Source of the DNA: Chryseobacterium takakiae
GTDB taxonomy: Bacteria > Bacteroidota > Bacteroidia > Flavobacteriales > Weeksellaceae
Length of the DNA: 64,000 nucleotides
Assembly (NCBI RefSeq): GCF_900129385.1
Contig: NZ_FQVO01000006.1
Span: forward strand, 62,001-126,000
Reading direction: 5' to 3'
Shown: positions 25,955 through 33,805 of the stretch, piece by piece
Layout: every line of letters starts with the position of its first letter
Numbering within the stretch: position 1 is the first letter of the stretch
Position numbers and translations under genes: made by a program
The notes under the pieces: model-generated
Told to the model about the DNA's origin: nothing
The model's input: only the letters and a program-made list of their open reading frames with translations
The model's database searches: none

Positions 25955-26377
25955 TTAATTATTGGTTACCGAAAGTTTCACCTCGATATTGTTCCTTGTA
26001 GCGTTCGAGTAGGGACAGATCTGGTGTGCTTTTTCCGTTAATGATTGTGCTTCTTCCAAAGAAACTCCTGGAATATTGACATCAAGCTGAACAGCCAGTC
26101 CGAAACCACCGTTTTCAATTTGTCCGATGCTCACTTCCGCAGTTACCGTTGTTTCTCCTGTTTGGGTTTTCGATAAAGAGATCACTCTGTTCAGGGCACT
26201 GTCAAAACACGCTGAATATCCGGCTGCGAAAAGCATTTCAGGGTTGGTAAAATCATCATTAGCTCCACCAAGCGCCTTCGGCATTTTAACGTCGAGGTCA
26301 AGGACTCCGTTATCGCTTTTTACATGGCCGTTTCTTCCTCCGGTTGCTGTAACTTTTGTTGTATATAAGGTTTTCAT
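25955..26377 (-). CDS. ohr: Organic hydroperoxide resistance protein (Ohr/OsmC family)
   Basis: This 140-residue protein has the two catalytic cysteines at Cys57 (GYSACFDSALN) and Cys121 (ICPYSNATR), the diagnostic Ohr arrangement. Known reaction: lipoyl- or thiol-dependent reduction of organic hydroperoxides to alcohols. Its start codon directly follows the ohrR stop (adjacent bases), so it is the third gene of a nitroreductase-ohrR-ohr operon. It probably responds to organic peroxides through OhrR. Confidence 0.95.
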   Translation of the reverse strand: MKTLYTTKVTATGGRNGHVKSDNGVLDLDVKMPKALGGANDDFTNPEMLFAAGYSACFDSALNRVISLSKTQTGETTVTAEVSIGQIENGGFGLAVQLDVNIPGVSLEEAQSLTEKAHQICPYSNATRNNIEVKLSVTNN

Positions 26378-26812
26378 TTATTTTTCTATTTTATTTAATA
26401 TTTTTAATACGCTTGTTTTAAGATCGATCCAGTCCTGCTCGGAAGCGTCGATTTTTTTAGATATTTTTTCCGGAATTTTGCAGGCTTTTGCCTTCAGTGC
26501 TTTTCCGGTTTCCGAGATAAATACTTCTACGACTCTTTCATCTTCTTTTTTCCTTTTCCTCGTAATGAAGCCTTTTGTTTCCAGCCTTTTCAGCAAAGGT
26601 GTTAGTGTTCCGCTGTCGAGATACAGCTTTTCACCGATATGGTTTACAGAAAGACCGTCATTTTCCCATAAGACCATCATTACGAGATATTGAGGATAGG
26701 TAATATCAAGCTCATCAAGGAACGGTCGGTAAAGTCCTGTGATTTCTTTTGCGATTACATACAGCGGAAAGCAGAGTTGATTTTGCAGTTGTAAAGATTC
26801 CTGTTGTTCCAT
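26378..26812 (-). CDS. ohrR: MarR-family organic peroxide sensor (OhrR)
   Basis: This 144-residue MarR protein has the peroxide-reactive cysteine at Cys14 in NQLCFPLYVIAKEITGLY, as in OhrR, and a winged helix LSVNHIGEKLYLDSGTLTPLLKRLETKGFI with the wing KRKKEDERVVEV. OhrR represses ohr until the cysteine is oxidised. There is no second cysteine near the C-terminal end except Cys112 (KACKIPEK), so one-Cys or two-Cys chemistry cannot be settled. A perfect 24-bp palindrome ahead of the operon is its probable operator. Confidence 0.93.
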   Translation of the reverse strand: MEQQESLQLQNQLCFPLYVIAKEITGLYRPFLDELDITYPQYLVMMVLWENDGLSVNHIGEKLYLDSGTLTPLLKRLETKGFITRKRKKEDERVVEVFISETGKALKAKACKIPEKISKKIDASEQDWIDLKTSVLKILNKIEK

Positions 26813-26833
26813 GACTTGAAAATTTAGGGTTAA

Positions 26834-27466
26834 TTATTTTTTGATGATAAATTCCTCCATAGGAATTCTCACTTTTTTCATGTGGGAAAGCCAGTCGTTT
26901 TTTTCATCGCGGTATCCCAGATACAGCAAACTTACGCTTTTTAATCCCAAAGCTTTCAGTCCCAAAATCTCATCCACCACTTCATTGCTGAATCCTTCTG
27001 CTGGAGTACTGTCGATTTTCAGTTCAGCAGCCTGAGCCATAGCGAGGCCGAGTGCAATATAAGTTTGTCTTGCCGTATGGGCGAAATGTTCGTCCGGAGT
27101 CTGTGCTCCGTATATTTCTTTAAGTTTATCGGTATAACTTGAAAAACGCCCTTTAGGCAGATCTCTTACATCGGTATGATAATCATATACTTTGTCGATT
27201 TTTTCATCCGAATAGCTGTCCCATGCGGCGAAAACCAAAACGTGGGAAGAATCTCTCATTACTTCCGGGTTTAAAGCACCTTTCACCATTTTTTCTTTCA
27301 GTTCCTGGCTTTCAACTACAATAACGCGGAATGGCTGTAAACCGGATGAAGTAGGAGCAAGTCTTGCTGCTTCTAAAATTTTATATACATCTTCTTCTGA
27401 AATTTTTTTTGAAGGATCATATGCTTTTACGGCATGTCTCCAGTTTAAATCTTCTATTAATGACAT
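26834..27466 (-). CDS. NAD(P)H-dependent nitroreductase-family flavoprotein
   Basis: This 210-residue protein of the FMN-dependent nitroreductase fold has WRHAVKAYDPSKKISEED, EAARLAPTSSGLQPFRVIVV, TYIALGLAMAQAAELKIDSTPAEGF and a C-terminal FIIKK. It reduces nitro compounds, quinones or similar electrophiles with NAD(P)H. The start at 27466 (MSLIEDLNWRHAVKAYD) is family-typical; an upstream in-frame ATG at 27562 would read through the promoter and palindrome. It is the first gene of the operon with ohrR and ohr, so induction by organic peroxide is expected. Confidence 0.9.
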   Translation of the reverse strand: MSLIEDLNWRHAVKAYDPSKKISEEDVYKILEAARLAPTSSGLQPFRVIVVESQELKEKMVKGALNPEVMRDSSHVLVFAAWDSYSDEKIDKVYDYHTDVRDLPKGRFSSYTDKLKEIYGAQTPDEHFAHTARQTYIALGLAMAQAAELKIDSTPAEGFSNEVVDEILGLKALGLKSVSLLYLGYRDEKNDWLSHMKKVRIPMEEFIIKK

Positions 27467-27510
27467 TTTGATATTTTTTATTTGCAGTAGTCTATGCAAA
27501 AATGTTGCCA

Positions 27511-27534
27511 AATTAAATTGTGCACAATTTAATT
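27511..27534. promoter_or_regulatory. Perfect 24-bp palindrome, probable OhrR operator
   Basis: The arm AATTAAATTGTG is followed directly by its exact inverse CACAATTTAATT. Read with the next bases it contains ACAATTTAATTGTA, which resembles the known OhrR box. It lies 45 bases upstream of the nitroreductase start. Confidence 0.7.
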
Positions 27535-27595
27535 GTATTTTCAAATAGAATTTGATATGCATGTAATTTATTTTTCAGAACAATAAGACGTTTTG

Positions 27596-28048
27596 TCAGA
27601 ATTTAATTGCTGACAGATACACCCAAATAATAAAAAATATCTGTAAAGGTATTCTGAACCAAAGATAGCTTATACCATCTCCCTTAAATGTAGCCTTTTG
27701 ATAATCAATATGGTTAATGGCCGCATATATGTTTGAAGGAAGGATTACAATAAAAAATACAATCAGTAGCCAGCCTGTGGTAATCCTGATTTCAGGAATG
27801 AGAATTCCAATTGCCGCTAGTATTTCCAAAATTCCTGTCAGGTAAATAATTCCTGTTTTAAAAGGAATATAATCCGGCAGCATCATAGACATTCCTTTAG
27901 TAAAGATAAAATGTCCGACAGCCGTAAACATAAGCATGGCAGCCATTGCGATTCTCGCTGAAATGATCACGTTAAAATTACCACGGAACATTTTGATAGT
28001 AAATAAAGAAATAGAAAAGACAGTTAGTAAAATAAGCAATGGTTTCAT
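27596..28048 (-). CDS. DoxX-like small membrane protein
   Basis: This 150-residue protein has four hydrophobic segments (KPLLILLTVFSISLFTIKMF; ARIAMAAMLMFTAVGHFIF; GIIYLTGILEILAAIGILI; GWLLIVFFIVILPSNIYAAI), which fits the DoxX/DUF4870-like group. The DoxX subunit is best known from archaeal terminal oxidase, while most bacterial members have no known role. The start is taken at 28048. It is adjacent to the following Crp/Fnr-family gene (52 bases), which may regulate it. Confidence 0.8.
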   Translation of the reverse strand: MKPLLILLTVFSISLFTIKMFRGNFNVIISARIAMAAMLMFTAVGHFIFTKGMSMMLPDYIPFKTGIIYLTGILEILAAIGILIPEIRITTGWLLIVFFIVILPSNIYAAINHIDYQKATFKGDGISYLWFRIPLQIFFIIWVYLSAIKF

Positions 28049-28100
28049 TATTTTTTTAGCAAAGGTCAGAATATGAACTTTTCCGGACAATGAACCAAGG

Positions 28101-28667
28101 TTAATAAATTCGCTTTCGTATTCTGCTTAAGGCCTGCGGTGTGATCCCGATATAAGAGGCAATATATTTTAACGGAATATTTTTAATAAGGTGTGGCTGT
28201 TCGGTAAACAAATTCAGATAACGTTGTTCGGCCGTCTCGTCAAGTAAGGAAATTTCTCTTTTGGATTTTTTTAGAAACAATTCTTCACCGGCTTTTCTTC
28301 CGATGGTATTCCCGATTTCGGTCTGTTCATATATTCTTTGCAGATCTTCGTAAGTGATTCTCCAGAGAATGGTTTTGGTGAGGGTCTGAATGGTATATGT
28401 TGATTGTGTTTGGGTTAAAAAAGAATCATAACCGCTTACGAAGCTGTTTTCAAATACGAAAGCAAACGTTAAATCATTTTCTTCTTTCGGGATAAAAAAG
28501 CGGATAATTCCTTCTTCAACAAAGGAAAGATGCTTTTCCGTGCTGCCTGCTTCCAGGAGTAATGTATTTTTAGGAAATTCCTGACGATAAAGCTTTGAAG
28601 AAAACATGATCCAGTCTTTATCTGTCATTTTTACTGTTTGTTCAAGATAGTCCCGTATCTGTTGCAT
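28101..28667 (-). CDS. Crp/Fnr-family transcriptional regulator (second copy)
   Basis: This 188-residue protein has a beta-barrel domain (LLLEAGSTEKHLSFVEEGIIRFFIPKEENDLTFAFVFENSFVSG) and a terminal helix-turn-helix (IPLKYIASYIGITPQALSRIRKRIY) very similar in layout to the regulator at 5887. There is no Fnr cysteine cluster and no clear cAMP site. It lies immediately upstream of the DoxX-like gene on the same strand. The palindrome found before the first regulator is absent here, so the two recognise different sites. Confidence 0.88.
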   Translation of the reverse strand: MQQIRDYLEQTVKMTDKDWIMFSSKLYRQEFPKNTLLLEAGSTEKHLSFVEEGIIRFFIPKEENDLTFAFVFENSFVSGYDSFLTQTQSTYTIQTLTKTILWRITYEDLQRIYEQTEIGNTIGRKAGEELFLKKSKREISLLDETAEQRYLNLFTEQPHLIKNIPLKYIASYIGITPQALSRIRKRIY

Positions 28668-28684
28668 GCAGAATAAGTATTAAA

Positions 28685-28707
28685 AAATCTGTCCGCAACG
28701 AACAGAT
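28685..28707 (-). terminator. Terminator after lipB
   Basis: Stem AATCTGT/ACAGATT followed by T6 on the minus strand lies 13 bases downstream of the lipB stop. Confidence 0.7.
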
Positions 28708-28720
28708 TGTATAGATGAAA

Positions 28721-29449
28721 TTATTTTATAAGCAATTCCGCTTCAAAAACATCCGCAAAATGTTTTCTGATTTTTGCTTTGATATCTTCCACTTCTTCAG
28801 GGGTCAGTTCTCTTTCCAGCTCTCTTTTTAAAGAAGTGACCTGCTTGTCTTTTATCCCGCATGGAACGATGTATTCAAAATACCGCATATCGGTGTTGAC
28901 GTTTAAAGCAAAACCATGCAGTGTAACCCATCGTGAAGCTTTTACGCCCATCGCACAGATCTTTCTGGCATAAGGTTTTCCGACATCCAGCCAGACTCCT
29001 GTTTCCCCTTCGGAGCGTTCTCCTTTCAGTCCGTATTCTGCAATGGTCCTGATAATAACTTCTTCCAGGTTTCGCATGTATTTATGAATATCGGTGAAAA
29101 AGTTTTCAAGATCAAGAATAGGGTAGCCTACAATTTGTCCGTATCCGTGATAAGTAATATCCCCGCCTCGGTTTACCTTTACAAAAGTGGCATCAATCTC
29201 TTTTAATTTGTCGATTCCGGCGAGCATATTTTCTTCATGACCGCTTTTTCCTAACGTGTAAACATGCGGATGTTCTACTAAAAGAAAATGGTTGGGTGTG
29301 ATACTATGCTGTTCTGCAGGCAGGTCGCGGTTTTTAATTTTAAGGTCGATGATGTTCTTCATCAGAGATTCCTGATAATCCCAGGCTGACTGGTACTCTC
29401 TGGTTCCTAAATCTTCAAATTCTACAACTTTATTCTGATGTGTATTCAT
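28721..29449 (-). CDS. lipB: Octanoyltransferase (lipoyl/octanoyl-ACP protein transferase)
   Basis: This 242-residue protein has the LipB blocks HPHVYTLGKSG, NRGGDITYHGYGQIVGYPILDL, KICAMGVKASRWVTLHGFALNVN and the catalytic cysteine in IVPCGIKDK; the Lys in KICAMGV is the second catalytic residue. It transfers octanoate from acyl carrier protein to lipoyl domains as the first step of lipoate synthesis. It stands alone between the Crp-type gene and trpA, ending in a hairpin. Confidence 0.96.
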   Translation of the reverse strand: MNTHQNKVVEFEDLGTREYQSAWDYQESLMKNIIDLKIKNRDLPAEQHSITPNHFLLVEHPHVYTLGKSGHEENMLAGIDKLKEIDATFVKVNRGGDITYHGYGQIVGYPILDLENFFTDIHKYMRNLEEVIIRTIAEYGLKGERSEGETGVWLDVGKPYARKICAMGVKASRWVTLHGFALNVNTDMRYFEYIVPCGIKDKQVTSLKRELERELTPEEVEDIKAKIRKHFADVFEAELLIK

Positions 29450-29481
29450 TTTATTTTTTGATGATACAAATTTAGTGATTT

Positions 29482-30216
29482 TTACGCTTTGATCGAATGG
29501 ATGAAATCTATAGCCTTATTCTTCCAATCTCTATCATGAAGTAAAATATCTACAAAGGCAGTTCCTATGATTCCGCCGGCGGCTTTTTCGGTTACAGTTT
29601 CGAAGTCTTGTTTTGTTTTTATTCCGAAACCGATCATCACCGGATTTTTCAGCTGTAAAGATGCAATTCTTGAAAAATATTCTTCATTTTTTAAATCTGC
29701 ATTTTGATTTCCGGTAGTTGATGAGGAGCTTACGGCATACAGAAACCCGGAGCTTAAAGAATCCAGATACAGAATCCTTTCATCTGATGTTTCAGGAGTA
29801 ATCAGAAAAGTAAAGTTCAGACCGTATTTTTTTATAATATGCTGATAATTTTTTTCAAATTCAATGGAAGGAAGATCCGGAATTATCAATCCTGAAACAC
29901 CGCTTTCAGAACATTCTTTACAAAAATTTTCAAACCCAAAACTTAAAACAGGGTTGATATAGCCCATTAAAATCAAAGGAATTTTGAGTTTATTTTTAAT
30001 GGATTTCAATTGTGAAAAAAGCTTTTCTATTGTCATTCCGTTTTTCAGTGCCGATTCGTGAGCCTTTTGAATAACAGGTCCGTCGGCCACAGGATCAGAA
30101 TAGGGCATTCCGATTTCGATCATATCGGCCCCGGAATCCTGAATAAGCTGTATAATGTCTGCAGTATCTTCCAGCTGTGGAATTCCTGCGGTGAAGTATA
30201 TATTGAGTTTTTTCAT
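29482..30216 (-). CDS. trpA: Tryptophan synthase alpha chain
   Basis: This 244-residue TIM barrel has the catalytic glutamate in ADMIEIGMPYSDPVADGPVIQKA and the aspartate in GLIIPDLPSIEFE. It converts indole-3-glycerol phosphate to indole, which passes to TrpB. It is somewhat shorter than the E. coli enzyme (268) but complete. Last gene of the trp operon, 122 bases after trpB. Confidence 0.96.
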   Translation of the reverse strand: MKKLNIYFTAGIPQLEDTADIIQLIQDSGADMIEIGMPYSDPVADGPVIQKAHESALKNGMTIEKLFSQLKSIKNKLKIPLILMGYINPVLSFGFENFCKECSESGVSGLIIPDLPSIEFEKNYQHIIKKYGLNFTFLITPETSDERILYLDSLSSGFLYAVSSSSTTGNQNADLKNEEYFSRIASLQLKNPVMIGFGIKTKQDFETVTEKAAGGIIGTAFVDILLHDRDWKNKAIDFIHSIKA

Positions 30217-30274
30217 TTAAAATGCTTTTTAATTTGTTTTATGCTGAATATGCGATCCGGCTTGAGCGGAGCTC

Positions 30275-30301
30275 TTTTTGTGCAGCGAAGCGGAACAAAA
30301 A
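30275..30301. repeat. GCGAAGC-capped hairpin in the trpB-trpA interval
   Basis: TTTTTGT (30275-30281) pairs with ACAAAAA (30295-30301) around an apex GCGAAGC (30285-30291). The surrounding GC-rich sequence differs from its AT-rich neighbourhood. The apex is the same as in the hairpins at 40198, 41106 and 52512. Confidence 0.5.
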
Positions 30302-30338
30302 AGCGGGAGCGGAAGACGGGAATTATCGCCCAATTATT

Positions 30339-31517
30339 TTATAAATGTTTTAGATAGGTTTCCATGTCCTTATCTCCACGACCGCTCAGACAGATCACAA
30401 CAATATCATCTTTTTCAAATGTTTTTTTATCTAAAACGGCTAGAGCATGGGCACTTTCCAGAGCTGGAATAACTCCTTCAATTTTGGTGAGCTGAAATGC
30501 CGACTGCAATGCCTCTTCATCAGTAATGCTGAAAAATTCCGCCCGGTTTTCTGTAAACAAATTCGCGTGAAAAGGTCCGATACCGGGATAATCCAGTCCT
30601 GCGGAAATAGAGTGAGGTTCAATAACCTGTCCGTCACTGGTTTGCATCACCAGACTTTTGCTTCCATGAAGAACGCCTAACGTTCCCAAAAAAGTAGTGG
30701 CAGCAGATTTTCCCGAATCTATTCCGAAACCTCCGGCTTCGGCTGCAATCAGTTGTACGTTTTCTTCTTCTACAAAATGGTAAAAAGCTCCTGCAGCATT
30801 GCTTCCGCCGCCAACACAGGCAATAACGTAATCGGGATTTTCGTGTCCCGTCTGTTCCAGCAGCTGCTCTTTGATTTCTTTTGAAATAATACTCTGAAAC
30901 CTCGCCACCAAATCCGGAAAAGGGTGCGGCCCAACGACACTTCCAATGACATAATGTGTAGTTGAGGGATTGTTGATCCAGTCTCTCAAGGCTTCATTTA
31001 CCGCATCTTTCAATGTTTTGGAGCCTGAAGTTGCGGGAATCACCTCTGCGCCCAGCATTTTCATACGGGCAACATTCGGAGCCTGTCTTTGAATGTCAAT
31101 TTCTCCCATGTAAACAATACACTCCAGTCCGAGCAAAGCACATGCTGTGGCAGTGGCGACTCCATGCTGTCCGGCGCCGGTTTCAGCAATAATCCTGTTT
31201 TTGCCGAGACGTTTTGCCAGTAAAACCTGCCCTATCGCATTGTTGATTTTATGGGCTCCCGTATGGTTGAGATCTTCTCTTTTAAGATATATTCTGGTAT
31301 TGTATTTTTCGCTTAAATTTTTAGCAAAATACAAAGGTGTCGCCCGCCCAACATAATTTTTTAATAAATCCTGGTATTCTTTCTGAAAACTTTCGGACTC
31401 AATGATCTCCAAATAATTAGACTGTAATTCTTCTACATTGGGATAAAGCATTTCGGGGATAAATGCTCCTCCGAATTCTCCATAGTATCCGTGTTTATCG
31501 GGATTTTTGTAATTCAT
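30339..31517 (-). CDS. trpB: Tryptophan synthase beta chain
   Basis: This 392-residue protein has the PLP-lysine in [35 protein letters not shown], the phosphate-binding GGGSNAAG and the C-terminal [11 protein letters not shown]. It makes tryptophan from indole and serine. The trpF-trpB junction is interrupted by the REP/transposase cassette, but the strand and order are those of a trp operon, so read-through is required or a local promoter exists. Confidence 0.97.
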   Translation of the reverse strand: MNYKNPDKHGYYGEFGGAFIPEMLYPNVEELQSNYLEIIESESFQKEYQDLLKNYVGRATPLYFAKNLSEKYNTRIYLKREDLNHTGAHKINNAIGQVLLAKRLGKNRIIAETGAGQHGVATATACALLGLECIVYMGEIDIQRQAPNVARMKMLGAEVIPATSGSKTLKDAVNEALRDWINNPSTTHYVIGSVVGPHPFPDLVARFQSIISKEIKEQLLEQTGHENPDYVIACVGGGSNAAGAFYHFVEEENVQLIAAEAGGFGIDSGKSAATTFLGTLGVLHGSKSLVMQTSDGQVIEPHSISAGLDYPGIGPFHANLFTENRAEFFSITDEEALQSAFQLTKIEGVIPALESAHALAVLDKKTFEKDDIVVICLSGRGDKDMETYLKHL

Positions 31518-31555
31518 ATTTTGGTTTTTAATGTTATATTATTTTGATTGAGCAA

Positions 31556-31599
31556 GTCCCGAAGGGACGGCTTATGTCAGAATTGGATGGAATCCAATT
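31556..31599. repeat. REP-like element 3' of the RAYT gene (inverted orientation)
   Basis: GTCCCGAAGGGAC (31556-31568) is followed by a second hairpin AATTGGAT-GGA-ATCCAATT (31581-31599). The order matches the repeats upstream of the transposase read on the opposite strand, so the gene is flanked by inverted copies. Confidence 0.75.
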
Positions 31600-31602
31600 A
31601 AA

Positions 31603-32056
31603 CTAATCCCATAAATATTTTTCGTCATATTTCATTTTGTGTTTTTCGAGAATGTCCATCAGTTCTTCCTTGTAATGGATTTGCTGGTGATGCTGTCTTT
31701 GGTTTCTGATATAATTTCTTACAACAAATAGATTTTCTTCAGTCACTGAAAAAGCTCCGTACCCATCCTGCCAGAAGAAATTTTCATATTTTTTTCCTCT
31801 AGTTTTTATCCATTTGGATGAATTTGCTTTAATTTCCTGTACTAATTTCATTAGTGCAATTTTCTTTGAAAGCATACAAAGAATATGAATATGGTTATCT
31901 GTTCCTCCAATTTGCAATGCTGTACTTTCTAAATTTTTACAAATGACCGCGATATATGAAAATAATTCCTTTTCTATTTTTTTCATCAATGAAATCTTCC
32001 CGATGTTTTGTGCTGAAAACAATGTGAACATAATTTTTTACTAATGATTGTGACAT
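31603..32056 (-). pseudogene. REP-associated tyrosine transposase (RAYT/IS200-like), frameshifted in an A7 tract
   Basis: The frame from ATG 32056 gives MSQSLVKNYVHIVFSTKHRE, the normal start of a Y1 transposase. After a run of seven A (about 31977-31983) the homologous sequence continues in another frame: KIEKELFSYIAVICKNLES, then the HUH motif DNHIHIL, the WQDGYGAFSV block and the tyrosine segment VRNYIRNQRQHH. Removing one A restores a single frame of 150 residues. The shorter in-frame ATG at 32031 lacks the first strand. The gene is bordered on both sides by REP-like hairpins. Possible explanations: a true decay, a polymerase-slippage site as in some IS elements, or a sequencing error. 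Confidence 0.85.
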
Positions 32057-32067
32057 CTTTGTGTTTT

Positions 32068-32345
32068 TTTAATTGTTATTTAAATCGGACTTACATCCGA
32101 TTCTATTGTAGGTCGTCCCTTCGGGACTCTTTTTGTTTAAAATTTTTATTTAATCGGGTTTGTATCCTATTCTGCTATAAGTTGTCCCTTCGGGACTTTG
32201 TTTGTTTTTTTAATTGTTATTTAAATCGTGCTTACATCCGATTCTATTGTAGGTCGTCCCTTCGGGACTCTTTTTGTTTAAAATTTTTATTTAATCGGAT
32301 TTGCATCCGATTCTGTTATAGGTCGTCCCTTCGGGACTCGGTTTT
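32068..32345. repeat. REP-like array: four two-hairpin units
   Basis: GTCCCTTCGGGAC occurs at 32115-32127, 32184-32196, 32256-32268 and 32325-32337, spaced 69, 72 and 69 bases. Each is preceded by an imperfect dyad of the form AATCGGAnnnnnnTCCGATT. Units one and three, and units two and four, are most alike, so the duplication unit is a pair of about 141 bases. The GAA triloop is on the minus strand, the same orientation as the transposase gene. Confidence 0.85.
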
Positions 32346-33002
32346 GTGGAAATATTTGTTTAATATTTTTATTTTTTTCAGATCTTTAATGCCGGGTTTT
32401 ATTTCAAAGCGTGAATTGATATCGATGGCAAAAGGTTTTTGCTTTAAGATCTTTACATTTTCAATATTTTCCAGTGAAATGCCGCCACTTAGAAAGTAAG
32501 GAAAGGGGATTTCTGCTTCATTTAATATATTCCAGTCGAAGGTTTTTCCTGTTCCGCCAAATGCTGCAGAATCGGTGTCGAAGAGGAAATAATCAACAAT
32601 GGATTTATTGGTGTTTATCGTTTGCTGTAATTGATCTGATTTTTGATTTCCAATTCGTATGGCTTTAATAATTTTGATTTCAGGATATAATTGTTTTCTT
32701 AGTTCGATCATAAAACCGTTATCTTCATCACCATGCAGCTGAATGAGATTCAGTTTTGCCTTTTCTGCGGTTTCTGTCACTTTTTCTAAGCTTTCATTTA
32801 CAAAAACCCCCACTTTTCCCTGATGTGCAACCTCTGAAATCTGTTTCATATTCAGGTGATTCAAAATAAACCTCGGTGATTTTTCATAAAAAATAAAACC
32901 AAGAAAATCGGTATTCATTGAAATCAGTTCCTCAATTTGCTCCAATTGTGTTAAACCACACACCTTTATTTTTAGCAGATCATTTAGTTGCGTCTCGATC
33001 AT
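32316..33002 (-). CDS. trpF: Phosphoribosylanthranilate isomerase with REP-derived C-terminal tail
   Basis: This 228-residue TIM barrel has the catalytic Cys in IKVCGL and the Asp in FLFDTDSAAFGGTGKTFDW, with the phosphate site SGGISLENI and DINSRFE. It isomerises N-(5-phosphoribosyl)anthranilate in tryptophan synthesis. The normal end is near KKIKILNKYF; the remaining ESRRDDL and the stop codon are encoded by the outermost REP unit (GTCCCGAAGGGAC). The enzyme core is intact, so the insertion seems tolerated. Confidence 0.95.
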   Translation of the reverse strand: MIETQLNDLLKIKVCGLTQLEQIEELISMNTDFLGFIFYEKSPRFILNHLNMKQISEVAHQGKVGVFVNESLEKVTETAEKAKLNLIQLHGDEDNGFMIELRKQLYPEIKIIKAIRIGNQKSDQLQQTINTNKSIVDYFLFDTDSAAFGGTGKTFDWNILNEAEIPFPYFLSGGISLENIENVKILKQKPFAIDINSRFEIKPGIKDLKKIKILNKYFHKTESRRDDL

Positions 33003-33020
33003 TGTTAAATTTTTATACTG

Positions 33021-33800
33021 TTATATTGTTACATTCAAAGCAAATTCCCTGAATGCATTTCCCGGATCTTCATTTTTCATAAAATATTCTCCCATGAGGA
33101 AACCGTCAAACCCTTTTTCTTTCAAATACATGAAATCTTCAACACTGTAAATTCCGCTTTCTGCAACAGAGAGTGTCTTTTTAGGCAGCAGATTTTTCAA
33201 CCGGACCGAATGTTCCAGATCTACCCGGAAATCTTTTAAATTCCGGTTGTTAATTCCTACCAGATCTATGTTTTTGTTATAATGTTGTAATTCTTCTTCG
33301 GTATGAATTTCCAATAAAACCTCCAAGCCGAGCGTATGAGCCAGATCTGTAAACTCATCAACCTGGGAAACGGAAAGACTGGCCGCAATAAGCAGTACAA
33401 TGTCTGCACCCATATTTTTTGCTTCGTAAAACTGATATTCATCCACCATAAAATCTTTTCTTAAAATAGGAATACTGATATGTTCCCTTATTGGGTATAT
33501 ATCTGTAGGACTTCCTCCGAAGAAATCATGATCAGTTAATATCGAGATTGCACTGGCTCCGAATTTTTGATACGCTGAAGCGACGTCTAAAACAGAAGAC
33601 TGATCATTGATGATTCCTTTTGAAGGAGACTTTCTTTTGAATTCGGCGATGATTCCGCTTTTGGTTTTTAATGTTTCCTTTAAAGAATACGTTTTTCTTC
33701 CAAAGAATGCTGAATCTTTCAACTGCTGAACGGAGATTTTCGACTTTGAAAACTCAATTTCCTCCTTTTTTCTCTGAATGATTTGGTCAAGTATATTCAT
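33021..33800 (-). CDS. trpC: Indole-3-glycerol phosphate synthase
   Basis: This 259-residue barrel has MNILDQIIQRKKEEIEFSK, GIIAEFKRKSPSKG, ILRKDFMVDEYQ, LVGINNRNLKDF and SVAESGIYS, all characteristic of TrpC. It forms indole-3-glycerol phosphate. The start is taken at 33800, the family-typical MNILDQI; an ATG at 33806 overlapping the trpD stop (TAATG) would add two residues and would also couple translation. Confidence 0.96.
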   Translation of the reverse strand: MNILDQIIQRKKEEIEFSKSKISVQQLKDSAFFGRKTYSLKETLKTKSGIIAEFKRKSPSKGIINDQSSVLDVASAYQKFGASAISILTDHDFFGGSPTDIYPIREHISIPILRKDFMVDEYQFYEAKNMGADIVLLIAASLSVSQVDEFTDLAHTLGLEVLLEIHTEEELQHYNKNIDLVGINNRNLKDFRVDLEHSVRLKNLLPKKTLSVAESGIYSVEDFMYLKEKGFDGFLMGEYFMKNEDPGNAFREFALNVTI

Positions 33801-33805
33801 AAGCA

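Noticed and set aside
32068..32345. Possible CRISPR array
   Set aside because: The repeated units are palindromic two-hairpin elements and the intervening sequences are also repeated, so there are no unique spacers, and no cas genes are near.
32044..32499. A 151-codon open frame with repeated CFFNCYLNR/YCRSSLRDS units
   Set aside because: It is the translation of the REP-like array and the antisense of trpF; the repeats explain its periodicity.
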